NCBI GenBank assembly: GCA_041398745.1
Contig: JAWKUB010000002.1
Coordinates: 682,001-746,000 of the forward strand
DNA length: 64,000 nt
Origin: JACKHO01 sp041398745
Lineage (GTDB): Bacteria; Planctomycetota; Planctomycetia; Planctomycetales; Planctomycetaceae
Direction: 5' to 3'
Part shown: positions 45,862-53,678 of the stretch, one piece after another
How positions within the stretch are numbered: position 1 is the stretch's first letter
Layout: each line of letters begins with the position of its first letter
Notes under the pieces: model-generated
Told to the model about the DNA's origin: nothing
Database searches by the model: none
Seen by the model: the letters and a program-made list of their open reading frames with translations, nothing else
Made by a program: the position numbers and the translations under genes

Positions 45862-46119
45862 ATGGCACAAACAAATGGACCGGTAAAGACGTTCTCTTTG
45901 GGACGGATCAAGGCGAAAATCTGGGCCAATTCCACACCAGGAAATGGGGTCTGGTTCAACGTCGAGATCGTGCGGGTCTTCAAAGAGGGAGACAAGTTCA
46001 AAGAGTCCGCTCAATACGGGCGGAACGATTTGCCACTTGTTTCTAAGGCTGCGGACATGGCGTTTGGCTGGGTCATCGAGCAAGAAGTGCCAGCTCGTGA
46101 TCGCACGGTCAATGAATAG
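45862..46119 (+). CDS. Conserved small element protein, copy B (85 residues)
   Basis: Second member of the three-copy family: GRIKAKIWANS, NVEIVRVFKEGDKFK, YGRNDLPLVSKAADMA and W-containing last helix. AAGGAG lies directly upstream of ATG 45862. It lacks the basic N-terminal and Asn/Gly-rich tails of copy A, so the core alone must fold. Probably a nucleic-acid-associated element protein, by inference only. Confidence 0.75.
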   Translation: MAQTNGPVKTFSLGRIKAKIWANSTPGNGVWFNVEIVRVFKEGDKFKESAQYGRNDLPLVSKAADMAFGWVIEQEVPARDRTVNE

Positions 46120-46180
46120 GAAATGAACAACGTACGGCTTGGATGCAATTCAGGCCGTACTTCATCAGGAAGATGATGCC

Positions 46181-46492
46181 ATGAACGAAATCAGACTAAG
46201 GGGGGTACTCCCCGTAGGAGATGTTTTAGTCACTCGCGGAGCGCGTTCGAAGCTTAAGCAAGACGATATGTTTCGCTCACTGGTTCGCCATATGACCGGC
46301 GACTGGGGTGATGTCAACCAGAACGACTGGAAGGAGAACAACGCCGCATTGGAAAGCGGCTTCCGAATCCTTTCAAAGTACTCCAGTTTAAGTGGAGTCA
46401 AGTTCTGGATCATCACAGTTTGGGACCGATCCGAGACGACCATACTCCTACCGGAAGAGTACGCCAAAGAAACCGGTTCTACACGAGGTTGA
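46181..46492 (+). CDS. Plasmid-associated conserved protein, 103 residues
   Basis: ATG 46181 has AGGAAG upstream. Conserved-looking block: VRHMTGDWGDVNQNDWKENNAAL, RILSKYSSL, KFWIITVWDRSETTILLPEEY. I recall this pattern (HxxGDWG ... TTILLPxEY) from plasmid and integrative-element proteins of unknown function. The strong Trp/Asp-rich core suggests a small enzyme or binding protein; nothing more can be said. Confidence 0.7.
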   Translation: MNEIRLRGVLPVGDVLVTRGARSKLKQDDMFRSLVRHMTGDWGDVNQNDWKENNAALESGFRILSKYSSLSGVKFWIITVWDRSETTILLPEEYAKETGSTRG

Positions 46493-46505
46493 TCCTCAGT
46501 TTTTC

Positions 46506-46527
46506 ACCGGCTGGTTCGCCAGCCGGT
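46506..46527 (+). terminator. Hairpin with UUCG loop, terminator-like
   Basis: Perfect 9-bp repeat ACCGGCTGG/CCAGCCGGT with TTCG loop, the most stable tetraloop, followed by TCTTCTC. It starts 14 bp after the stop of the preceding gene. Confidence 0.6.
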
Positions 46528-46547
46528 TCTTCTCGACAGGTGTTTTT

Positions 46548-46569
46548 CCCAGACCGGTTACGGTCTGGG
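46548..46569 (+). terminator. Second hairpin in tandem
   Basis: Perfect 9-bp repeat CCCAGACCG/CGGTCTGGG with GTTA loop, preceded by TTTTT. It lies 20 bp after the first hairpin. The T-run on its left would serve leftward transcripts; the pair may be a double terminator or an RNA-processing structure. Confidence 0.5.
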
Positions 46570-46634
46570 AGGGACACGTTGAAACGCCCGCCGCGTCCCT
46601 CTGTCACAGCGGCGGGCCAACTTGGAGAAGAAAC

Positions 46635-46868
46635 ATGACAACAACACTTGATGCCCCAGTCCAGAACCTGCCAACGCCCTCTCCCGAGTTTTGGGAAGCG
46701 TTGAAGGTGGTCCGAAACTACCTCCTTCACAACCGAGCGGAGGAACTGTTTGCTCATCCTGCTGTGCAATACCGAGGGTTGTTTGACCTGAAAGAAGCTT
46801 TGTCGACGGTCGAATACTACCTCTACCTTGTCCAGTCTGAAGAGGAAGACAGCCGCGCAGTTGAATGA
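46635..46868 (+). CDS. Hypothetical protein, 77 residues
   Basis: ATG 46635 has GGAGAAG upstream. A helical protein with TPSPEFWEALKVVRNYLL and an acidic C-terminus (EEEDSRAVE). No family recognised. It is bracketed by tandem hairpins and a strong terminator, so it may be a single-gene transcript. Confidence 0.6.
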   Translation: MTTTLDAPVQNLPTPSPEFWEALKVVRNYLLHNRAEELFAHPAVQYRGLFDLKEALSTVEYYLYLVQSEEEDSRAVE

Positions 46869-46882
46869 CGGCAGTATCGCGC

Positions 46883-46920
46883 GATGTGGAGAGAGTGACA
46901 GCTCTCCACATCGTTTTTTT
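46883..46920 (+). terminator. Rho-independent terminator
   Basis: Perfect 11-bp stem GATGTGGAGAG/CTCTCCACATC with loop AGTGACAG, followed by GTTTTTTT. The clearest intrinsic terminator in the window. It ends transcription of the 77-residue gene. Confidence 0.85.
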
Positions 46921-46960
46921 CACACCAACAACCACAACTTTTTGATGAGGCCCAAACACA

Positions 46961-47344
46961 ATGAGCACTCCCCAAGGAAACAATTCGAACCTCTATTCAC
47001 AACTGATCCCCAAGCCGTATTGCAGCGTGGGAGCCGGACCACTCAGTTCGTTTGTCTGGAAAACTGGCGACAAGAATTCCGGCTGGCGATACCAGTTCAA
47101 TGTGTTCCGACTCACTGCCCGAGGCGGTCGCGTGAAACAACTCTTCGGACCGTCCGAACTGCTGCACTTTGTCAAGCTGACGCAGGTACTCGCCGCTTTT
47201 CTCGCCGATGACGGCTGTTTGTCTCCCGTCGATCGCGGCGTGCTGAATCGTCTCGCCACGGATCTCGATCACCTGCTGAAGAACGCATCCCGTCAACGAC
47301 CTGAGAACGATGGAGGAGCCAATGGCCAAGCCACCCATCCATGA
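46961..47344 (+). CDS. Hypothetical protein, 127 residues
   Basis: ATG 46961 with GAGG upstream. It has a strand-rich N-terminal half (FVWKTGDKNSGWRYQFNVFRL) and a helical C-terminal half (ELLHFVKLTQVLAAFLADD, LNRLATDLDHLL). Its 3' end overlaps copy C of the small-protein family by 23 bp, so they are coupled. Not recognised, though its strand pattern and location recall the small-protein family. Confidence 0.65.
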   Translation: MSTPQGNNSNLYSQLIPKPYCSVGAGPLSSFVWKTGDKNSGWRYQFNVFRLTARGGRVKQLFGPSELLHFVKLTQVLAAFLADDGCLSPVDRGVLNRLATDLDHLLKNASRQRPENDGGANGQATHP

Positions 47345-47555
47345 AATTCGCCGAGGACTGATCAAGGTGTGTATCTGCCGTAAGCAACACGGCAACACCG
47401 TGCGGCACACAGTCACCATCAAGCGACTCTTCCGCAATGGGGACGTCTGGAAGGAGTCCACACGGTTCGGCAGAGACGACATCCCCCTGATGCGCCTCGC
47501 ACTCGATGAAGCTCATACCTGGATCTACCGCCAACAGCAGGCTGACCGATCGTGA
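47322..47555 (+). CDS. Conserved small element protein, copy C (77 residues)
   Basis: Third member of the family. Core: IHEIRRGLIKVCI, TVTIKRLFRNGDVWKE, FGRDDIPLMRLALDEAHTWI. GGAGG is at 47312-47316, so ATG 47322 is the start rather than the in-frame ATG at 47310. Its stop shares one base with the start of the MT-A70 methylase. Closest to copy A in the RRHTVTIKRL-like strand. Confidence 0.75.
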   Translation: MAKPPIHEIRRGLIKVCICRKQHGNTVRHTVTIKRLFRNGDVWKESTRFGRDDIPLMRLALDEAHTWIYRQQQADRS

Positions 47556-48184
47556 TGTCAAATTCATCCTCACATCCTGAACAACAACGAGACGAGGAGA
47601 TCGTCGTTGGCAGTGGATTGCCCAACCCGCAGTTGCCGTCAATTGCCCGCAATCTGTCGCATCTCGTGGCCTCCGGGATGAAGTTCTCGACAATCTACGC
47701 CGACCCGCCGTGGCAGTACTCCAACACGGCTGCGCGAGGTGCCGCTGAGAATCACTACCGCACAATGTCCGTTCAGGAAATCTGCAATGAACCTGTCAAA
47801 GAACTGGTGACCGAGAACGCTCACCTGCACCTGTGGACGACGAACGCCTTTCTGTGTGAGGCGTTCGAAGTCATCCGTGCCTGGGGGTTTCGGTACAAGT
47901 CCTGCCTGATCTGGATCAAGCCTCAGTTGGGCATGGGCAACTACTGGCGCGTCTCACACGAATACCTGCTGCTCGGTATTCGCGGCAGCCTGCCCTTCAA
48001 CGACCGCCGTATCCGCAGCTGGCAACTCGCCCGCCGCACAATCCACAGCCGCAAGCCCTACCTATTTCGCGGCCTCATTGAGCAAGTCAGCCCAGGCCCC
48101 TACCTGGAACTCTACGGTCGAGAGGAACAGCCAAACTCGGGCTGGACTGTCCACGGAAATCAAGTGGAGCGCAGGCTGTTCTGA
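47555..48184 (+). CDS. MT-A70-family N6-adenine methyltransferase
   Basis: A 209-residue SAM-dependent methylase. DPPW at residues 50-53 (YADPPWQYSN) is the MT-A70 catalytic motif; HLHLWTTNAFL, WIKPQLGMGNYWRVSHEYLLLGIRG and RKPYLFRGLIEQ follow in the expected order. No restriction gene is adjacent, so it is an orphan, possibly marking element DNA against host restriction. ATG 47555 overlaps the previous stop by one base. Confidence 0.9.
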   Translation: MSNSSSHPEQQRDEEIVVGSGLPNPQLPSIARNLSHLVASGMKFSTIYADPPWQYSNTAARGAAENHYRTMSVQEICNEPVKELVTENAHLHLWTTNAFLCEAFEVIRAWGFRYKSCLIWIKPQLGMGNYWRVSHEYLLLGIRGSLPFNDRRIRSWQLARRTIHSRKPYLFRGLIEQVSPGPYLELYGREEQPNSGWTVHGNQVERRLF

Positions 48185-48272
48185 ATTCATCCGCTCGGCT
48201 CTTACTCCGTTGCCAAGTTGAAATGACTTCGACATCAAAGCAACAACTCTGAATCGAACGAAAGGCAATACC

Positions 48273-48500
48273 ATGATCGAGGATGCAATGACGAATGCCC
48301 TGCTTACTGCGAGACAGGTTGCGAAAGCACTCAACATTTCCATACGAACCCTTTGGCGACTGAAGAGTGCCGGAAAACTGCCAGAAGCGATTCGAGTTGG
48401 GAACAGCGTTCGCTGGAGGAACGATGATCTCGTAGAATGGATCGCGGACGGTTGCCAGACACCTGTTTCCCCATCAGGCCCGTCCAGAAGAAAGGATTGA
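48273..48500 (+). CDS. Excisionase-like HTH protein (MerR/AlpA-type)
   Basis: A 75-residue DNA-binding protein with a helix-turn-helix (LLTARQVAKALNISIRTLWRL) and wing (RVGNSVRWRNDDLVEWI), the standard layout of element excisionases or HTH_17 proteins. It ends 3 bp before the integrase gene and so is probably the recombination directionality factor. ATG 48273 has AAAGG upstream; 48288 is a possible alternative. Confidence 0.85.
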   Translation: MIEDAMTNALLTARQVAKALNISIRTLWRLKSAGKLPEAIRVGNSVRWRNDDLVEWIADGCQTPVSPSGPSRRKD

Positions 48501-48503
48501 CGA

Positions 48504-49877
48504 ATGCCATCCATCTATCGCCCCACTTACAAGAAGAATGGCAAGCTCACCCGAATGAAAAAGTGGTACATCCGGTACCGTGATCATGAAGGAAAGCTCA
48601 AGACAATTCCCGGTTTCACTGACAAGACTGCAACCCAGCAATTGGGGGCAAAACTGGAACGTGACGCCGAGATGATCCGGGCAGGATTTCTCGAACCAAC
48701 CGTCGTGTTTCAGAACGTCACGCTCGACCAGCATCTTGCGTCATTCGAAGCATCGCTGGCTGCGAAAGACGTCACCAAAGCGCAGGTCAAGCTCGTCGTC
48801 AATCGATGCAGAAATCTTCTCACGCAGGCAAAGATTGTGAGGGCGAGCGGAATTACGGCTGATGCGGTGTCGGCGACGCTCGCGTGTTTCCGCGAGCGGA
48901 AGGTGAATGGGAAGCCAGGCAAGAGCGTCCAGACCTCGAATCATTACCTTCGGGCGATCAAGCAGTTCACTCGTTGGCTGACGCTTGAGAAACGAATCGC
49001 TGGCGACCCGCTTGTTCGCCTGGAGATGCTGAATGTTCAAGTCGATCGGCGTCATGATCGAAGGGCATTGACGGATGACGAAGTCAGCCGACTGCTGGAG
49101 GCAACAAGAACAGGAGGAACGGTTCTCGGTTTCAATCCAGCCGACCGTCACATGCTCTACATCTTGGCCCTGTCGACAGGTCTCCGTGCATCAGAATTGG
49201 CATCGCTGACGACATTGGGTCTTGAACTTGATTCGATTCCGCCGACTGCAACCGTGAAGGCCGGGTATTCGAAGAGACGTCGACTCGACATTCTGCCTTT
49301 GCCATCTGACATTTTGGCGGTGGCTCGTGAATGGTTGTCCGGAAAGGCTCAGGGAGAACTGCTTTGGCCAGGGAAATGGGCCGCCAACAAGTATGCAGGG
49401 AAGATGTTGCAGGTTGATCTCTTGGCTGCGGGCATTCCGTACGTCGATGTCAACGGGTTGTATGCCGATTTTCATGCTCTTCGCCATACTTACATCACAA
49501 ACTTGGCACGTGGAGGCGTTTCTCTGGTCACGGCCCAAAAACTGGCGCGTCATTCAACCCCAGTGCTGACTGCCCAGCGATACACGCACATCGACTTGCA
49601 GGAACAGAAGGTCGCTGTCGATCGTCTTCCTTCATTGCAGCGCCCATTGCAGCGCGCAGATGACATTTCAGGGCATACGGTGGCAGCAGATGGCAATTCG
49701 GAGAATGCTGACCCAAACGAAGAAAACCCTGAATTCCCTGATGAAACTCAGGAAATCCAGGGTTTTTCGAGCGGAGAGGGGGAGATTCGAACTCCCGGTA
49801 CCTTGCGGTACGCCGGTTTTCAAGACCGGTGCAATCGGCCACTCTGCCACCTCTCCGAGCCCGTGTTCTATCGATGA
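48504..49877 (+). CDS. int: Tyrosine integrase whose 3' end overlaps tRNA-Ser
   Basis: A 457-residue integrase. The N-terminal arm-binding domain starts with SIYRPTYKKNGKLTRMKKWYIRY; a core-binding domain follows (about residues 70-190); the catalytic domain has the Arg in LSTGLRASELA, Lys in KAGYSKRRRLD, HALRHTYI, the second His in ARHSTPVLTAQRY and the Tyr nucleophile in QRYTHI. The C-terminal ~35 residues (EIRTPGTLRYAGFQDRC...) are the antisense translation of tRNA-Ser. The frame stays open through a long palindrome before the tRNA. The tail is therefore junction-dependent. Confidence 0.9.
   Translation: MPSIYRPTYKKNGKLTRMKKWYIRYRDHEGKLKTIPGFTDKTATQQLGAKLERDAEMIRAGFLEPTVVFQNVTLDQHLASFEASLAAKDVTKAQVKLVVNRCRNLLTQAKIVRASGITADAVSATLACFRERKVNGKPGKSVQTSNHYLRAIKQFTRWLTLEKRIAGDPLVRLEMLNVQVDRRHDRRALTDDEVSRLLEATRTGGTVLGFNPADRHMLYILALSTGLRASELASLTTLGLELDSIPPTATVKAGYSKRRRLDILPLPSDILAVAREWLSGKAQGELLWPGKWAANKYAGKMLQVDLLAAGIPYVDVNGLYADFHALRHTYITNLARGGVSLVTAQKLARHSTPVLTAQRYTHIDLQEQKVAVDRLPSLQRPLQRADDISGHTVAADGNSENADPNEENPEFPDETQEIQGFSSGEGEIRTPGTLRYAGFQDRCNRPLCHLSEPVFYR
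49723..49766 (+). terminator. Long imperfect palindrome next to tRNA-Ser, bidirectional terminator-like
   Basis: Left arm AAAACCCTGAATTCCCTGA at 49723-49741, loop of 6, right arm 49748-49766 with 17 of 19 pairs. Followed by TTTTT on the plus strand and TTTT on the minus strand. It could end transcription of both the integrase and the tRNA. Confidence 0.6.
49772..49856 (-). tRNA. tRNA-Ser (anticodon UGA)
   Basis: Class II tRNA, 85 nt with discriminator G. The acceptor stem is GGAGAGG with CCTCTCC; the anticodon stem-loop is CCGGT-CTTGAAA-ACCGG with anticodon TGA at 49820-49822; a long variable arm (CGTACCGCAAGGTACC) and the T arm (GGGAG-TTCGAAT-CTCCC) complete it. CCA is not encoded. It appears intact. 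Its 3' end faces the integrase gene, so it is the probable integration target. Confidence 0.93.
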
Positions 49878-50134
49878 TTCCGTTCTTTTGCAATTCCCAG
49901 TCGCATTGGAGTTGGGGTTGAATGCAACAACCCATCGAGTTTGCGGGGTCTGAGACGCCTTCGAGGAGGGTTTCCCAATGTTGAGCCTAAGTGAAGACAC
50001 AATCGCCTGCCCGTGAGCCTTCTTCGTAAAGGATGTCATCAGGCAAGTACGAACTGCCAAGGCGAGCAAGAAATAGTATTGCCTGGAGACCGAAATACTG
50101 TCTGGAGACCGATCGTCTCGACCAATCAGTCTTG

Positions 50135-51748
50135 TCACTTGGTAACGAATCCGGCCGCCTTGCGAATGTCCTCATCGAAATCGTCTAGGTCCCTTCGAAA
50201 GCTCTCTGTACTGGCCCCAAACTCAACAAGTCGTCGAATCATTTTCAGGGCGACCTCACGGTTTTGCGGATTCTTCGTTGCCTGAGCGAGGCGCATCGCC
50301 TGAACGAGCAGGCGTTCCGGACGTCGAACGGGTTTACGCAGCACCATTTGAAAGGTTTCCCAGTCGCCCCGCCCCATCGTTTCGACTACCGCGTTGAACA
50401 TGCTATCCGGCGCATGGGGGTCACCACCTGCGTCCAAGAGGATTTGGACGATTTCATGGTCGACGCTCCGTCTCGCCGAGGGAGAACATGCTGACCTCAA
50501 GGGCGTGGAAAACCGTGATTGACCGTCAACATTCGCTCCTCTGCTCAGAAGCAGCCGAACCAGTTCGGCATTTTGACGTCGAACTGCTACATCGAGCGGT
50601 TCATACGCGCCGTCTCCGAGGTTGGGATTCGCGTCATGGTCCAGCAGCCACACAACGGTCTCAACGTTTTGCTCGAGTGTTGCAATTGCTAATGCTGTCT
50701 CACCGTCGGGATCTACTTCATTCAAATCGACGCCGCGAGCCAGAAGCTCTTCCAGAACGTCCATCCTGCCAGCACGTGCTGCAATCGTCTTCGGGGAACC
50801 GTGGTTGTAGACATAAAGATTTGTCAGTTCCGGACGCAAGTCGAGCAACTCCTTCAATTGTTGAAGGTCGTCAGAATTCAGGGCGTCCTTGACGAGGAGT
50901 ATGCCCGCCTCGTCGTGCTTTGCTGCTCCGTATTCGAGCAGCAGGCGATGAACTCCCTCACGATCAGGTGGTAAATTCTCGCGATCGAAGTGATTCACTC
51001 TCTGCCATGTCACTTCTAATTCACTTTTTGCCAGAAGAGGGCAACCATCAGGATGCATCGCGTTGGGATTGCCCCCATGCTCAAGTAATGGCTTCAAAAA
51101 ATCAGCTCGACCGTTCCACACAGCAGTTACAATTGCGGACATTGACGATCGATCGCTGCTCAGATTTGGATCGGCGCCTGCCTCAAGCAACGCTTCAATA
51201 AGCGCGAGGCGCGCACTCCCAACGTTCTGCTGGTATTCCTCATGCTCCTCGAGTGTCCAGTGTTTTGCTCCATCAGGAAGACGCAAATGCGTTTCGCAAG
51301 CTTTGGCGAGAATGGTAGCGGATCGAAGATGCTCATTTGGATTGGCCCCCAGTTCCACAAGCAACTTGGCGAGTTCGAATTGGTGGTACGTTACCGCTTC
51401 AGACAGTGGCGAATCTTTTGGCCGGGGTTCGCTATCGGAATTCAAAGTTCGGAAATACCTTGTGGCATTCAAATCGAAACCCATCTCGACCAGTGTTCGA
51501 ATGACCTGTGGATTCTCATATCGGATGGCGTCGCTCATCAGTAAACTGGAGTATTCGTCAGTTGCCCAGTCTGGATGCTGCTTCAGCAAACGCAACGCGC
51601 GTTCTGTGTTTCCCTCCATGATCGCGAGTCCCACATCGTATCCTGTCAGAGGCTCGTGTCGAATCGTGACATAACCTACGAGGACAATCGCGAACATTGC
51701 TGGAAGCAATACCAGTGATTTTGTGACGTTTCGAAGGACTTGATTCAT
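50135..51748 (-). CDS. Ankyrin-repeat protein with N-terminal membrane segment
   Basis: A 537-residue protein. The first ~35 residues contain one helix (SLVLLPAMFAIVLVGYVTI), a signal anchor. About ten ankyrin repeats follow, seen as LLEHGGNPN, LLEAGADPN, LLDHDANPN and LLSRGANVD cores. Ankyrin stacks bind proteins; the partner is unknown. It is followed 44 bp downstream by a related truncated gene, so it was part of a tandem duplication. A host-genome gene rather than element cargo. Confidence 0.85.
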   Translation of the reverse strand: MNQVLRNVTKSLVLLPAMFAIVLVGYVTIRHEPLTGYDVGLAIMEGNTERALRLLKQHPDWATDEYSSLLMSDAIRYENPQVIRTLVEMGFDLNATRYFRTLNSDSEPRPKDSPLSEAVTYHQFELAKLLVELGANPNEHLRSATILAKACETHLRLPDGAKHWTLEEHEEYQQNVGSARLALIEALLEAGADPNLSSDRSSMSAIVTAVWNGRADFLKPLLEHGGNPNAMHPDGCPLLAKSELEVTWQRVNHFDRENLPPDREGVHRLLLEYGAAKHDEAGILLVKDALNSDDLQQLKELLDLRPELTNLYVYNHGSPKTIAARAGRMDVLEELLARGVDLNEVDPDGETALAIATLEQNVETVVWLLDHDANPNLGDGAYEPLDVAVRRQNAELVRLLLSRGANVDGQSRFSTPLRSACSPSARRSVDHEIVQILLDAGGDPHAPDSMFNAVVETMGRGDWETFQMVLRKPVRRPERLLVQAMRLAQATKNPQNREVALKMIRRLVEFGASTESFRRDLDDFDEDIRKAAGFVTK

Positions 51749-51792
51749 TATACCGCCCTTTCACCCAAACTAATCGACGCGTCCAATAATAG

Positions 51793-52137
51793 CTATGTAG
51801 CGATCTTGCCTGGAAGGGAAGAGCCCGACTTGTGAGTCGCAATGAAATCCCATAATTCTGTCTCTCCCGAAAGGCCGCAGGAAGAAAGATACTTCGAATT
51901 CATCCCGGCGGCATCGCGAATGTCTTCCGCGTATTCGTTGCGGTTCAAATCCTTGGTGCTGGCTCCACACTCGACAAGTTTTTGAATCATATCCAAAGTG
52001 ACAGCACGCTGCTCACGATTCTGGGTGCTTTGTGCTTTTCTCATAGCCACTGCGAGCAGATAGTCGGAATGCTGCACGGGCACTTGCAGCAGCAATGAAA
52101 ACATCTCCCAGTCGCCTACTTCAAAGAACTGTCGATG
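51793..52137 (-). pseudogene. C-terminal fragment of a second ankyrin-type protein
   Basis: Its reading frame encodes MFSLLLQVPVQHSDYLL, QNREQRAVTLDMIQKLVECGAST and EDIRDAAGM, closely similar to the end of the neighbouring 537-residue protein (QNREVALKMIRRLVEFGAST, EDIRKAAGF). An in-frame TGA ends it on the upstream side near 52138-52140. The N-terminal repeats are missing. A truncated duplicate. Confidence 0.65.
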
Positions 52138-52184
52138 AACTCAACAATCGCTTGTCCCGTTGCTCCAGGATTCATCAGTACGAA

Positions 52185-52592
52185 CTACGACTGACGGTAA
52201 TAATCCTGTGGATTGCGCTGCGGTGGGCGATTTTCCCAGTACGACTCCCGGTTGCGGTCGATCCGTAGTTTGAGAGCATCGCGTCCGATGAGGCGAAACC
52301 AGAGTCCGAGACTGAGGAACACGACGAAGTAGAGAAACAGCATCACCACTTCGCCGACAACAAACCCAATGGGCCAGCTGATGAGGCTCAGGCCGATGAA
52401 TGGCCATTTGAGGAGTGCGGGAGCCAGATAACCCAGCGCGGCAAAGGCCAACCCGAGACCCGCAGCAATTCCCAGCACCACGCCCTCGCCACCCCAGAAC
52501 CACGTTACCAGCGGAATGGCCGCCAGGCTGATGATGCCGAATTGCCGCAGTTGGCTGTGCGTCGGTTCGAGATTGAGGTCAACAAGTGCCAT
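52185..52592 (-). CDS. SxtJ-family membrane protein
   Basis: A 135-residue protein, start ATG 52592 (a longer frame to 52832 reads antisense into the OmpH-like gene). Three or four hydrophobic helices (ISLAAIPLVTWFWGGEGVVLG, LGLAFAALGYLAPALL, FIGLSLISWPIGFVVGEVVMLFLYFVVFLSLG) and a basic, Asn/Pro-rich tail (ENRPPQRNPQDYYRQS). I recall this as the SxtJ-family pattern that is common in Planctomycetes. Function unknown. Confidence 0.75.
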   Translation of the reverse strand: MALVDLNLEPTHSQLRQFGIISLAAIPLVTWFWGGEGVVLGIAAGLGLAFAALGYLAPALLKWPFIGLSLISWPIGFVVGEVVMLFLYFVVFLSLGLWFRLIGRDALKLRIDRNRESYWENRPPQRNPQDYYRQS

Positions 52593-52678
52593 GGGATGCG
52601 AAGCCACAGATGGTGAGCAAGCGACATTGAATGTCGCATGCTCCCGCACTGGTGAAGCAATGGCAAGTCTGTCGATGC

Positions 52679-53323
52679 CTACTGGACAGGTGCGGGGCTT
52701 GTGGCTGAGGCCTGAATGACGGGGTTGGCCGCTGGTTGTTCGGCGACAGCAGGTTCGCTCGGGGTTGCTGCCGGTGTGGCCTGCGGAGCTTGTGCCTTCA
52801 TTCTGGCAATGACTTCTTGCGTAATGTCGCACGTTTCATCGAAGGCGAACAGGACACCGTCATTGCGCGTGAGTACGGTGGTGAATCCCCGCTCATGGGC
52901 GACTTCAACGGCCACAGGACGGGCCGATTCACGGAACTCACGCATCACTTCCAGTCCATGTTCGCTGAGTTGTGACGTGGCCTGACTTTGCATGCCCACC
53001 AGCTGCTGCTGGTATTGAGCGGCCTTTTGCTGCAGTTCGTTGGCTGCCTGCTGCGTAGGATTTGGGCCAAGGTTTGCACGCATTTGGGCGAGCTCCTTGT
53101 TGACTTGCTGCTGGGCTGTGATGAGCTGTTCGGAGAGTTGCACCTTCCGCTGCTGCAGTGATGCGGCAATTTCCTTGTCGCGGCCCAGAACGCGGGCAAC
53201 TTCCTCCAAATCAACCACTGCCACGCCGGTTCCCGTTTGAGGCTGGTGCTGAAAATACAGAAATCCAACAGTCACAACGGCAATGCATGCGCCCAAGGTC
53301 AACCAGTGGTTCTTACTCATCAT
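52679..53323 (-). CDS. OmpH/Skp-like periplasmic chaperone
   Basis: A 214-residue protein with an N-terminal anchor/signal (LTLGACIAVVTVGFLYF), the OmpH opening VAVVDLEEVARVLG, a long helical arm (about 45-125, rich in Gln and Ala) and a beta segment (FTTVLTRNDGVLFAF). A low-complexity Pro/Ala tail ends it. Skp proteins hold outer-membrane proteins in the periplasm. Two ATG codons in a row (53323 and 53320); AGGATGGA precedes. Confidence 0.8.
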   Translation of the reverse strand: MMSKNHWLTLGACIAVVTVGFLYFQHQPQTGTGVAVVDLEEVARVLGRDKEIAASLQQRKVQLSEQLITAQQQVNKELAQMRANLGPNPTQQAANELQQKAAQYQQQLVGMQSQATSQLSEHGLEVMREFRESARPVAVEVAHERGFTTVLTRNDGVLFAFDETCDITQEVIARMKAQAPQATPAATPSEPAVAEQPAANPVIQASATSPAPVQ

Positions 53324-53678
53324 TCCATCCTCAGGCTTGCTGATTTGCGGTCCGCGACCGCCAAGCGATCATAAACTCGGCTTCGCTGTGCCGTGTCGGG
53401 AGAAGGAACCAAAATTTCGAATTCAGGGACAGGTCAAAGTGCCCTGTGACCCTCTCAGCCCACCACAACTCCGGCACAACTCGCCGCTTCAAAGGATTGC
53501 TGGATGTGAGACTTCCAACCCGCGCATTGCAAGGTGCATGAGAAGTCGTAACATACCGACGTTGTTTTGATCTAAGAAAACTGGTGATTGTTGGCCATCC
53601 CGGACACGCGTTGGAGTCTGGAGAAGAGGCCCGGTTGCTGAGACGTAATCAATTCTCTGACAAGAGGTAACGCTTTTC
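53324..53678. other. Divergent promoter region, no gene seen
   Basis: About 355 bp between the OmpH-like gene (leftward) and cysQ (rightward). It should hold both promoters. No ORF or clear repeat was seen. Confidence 0.5.
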
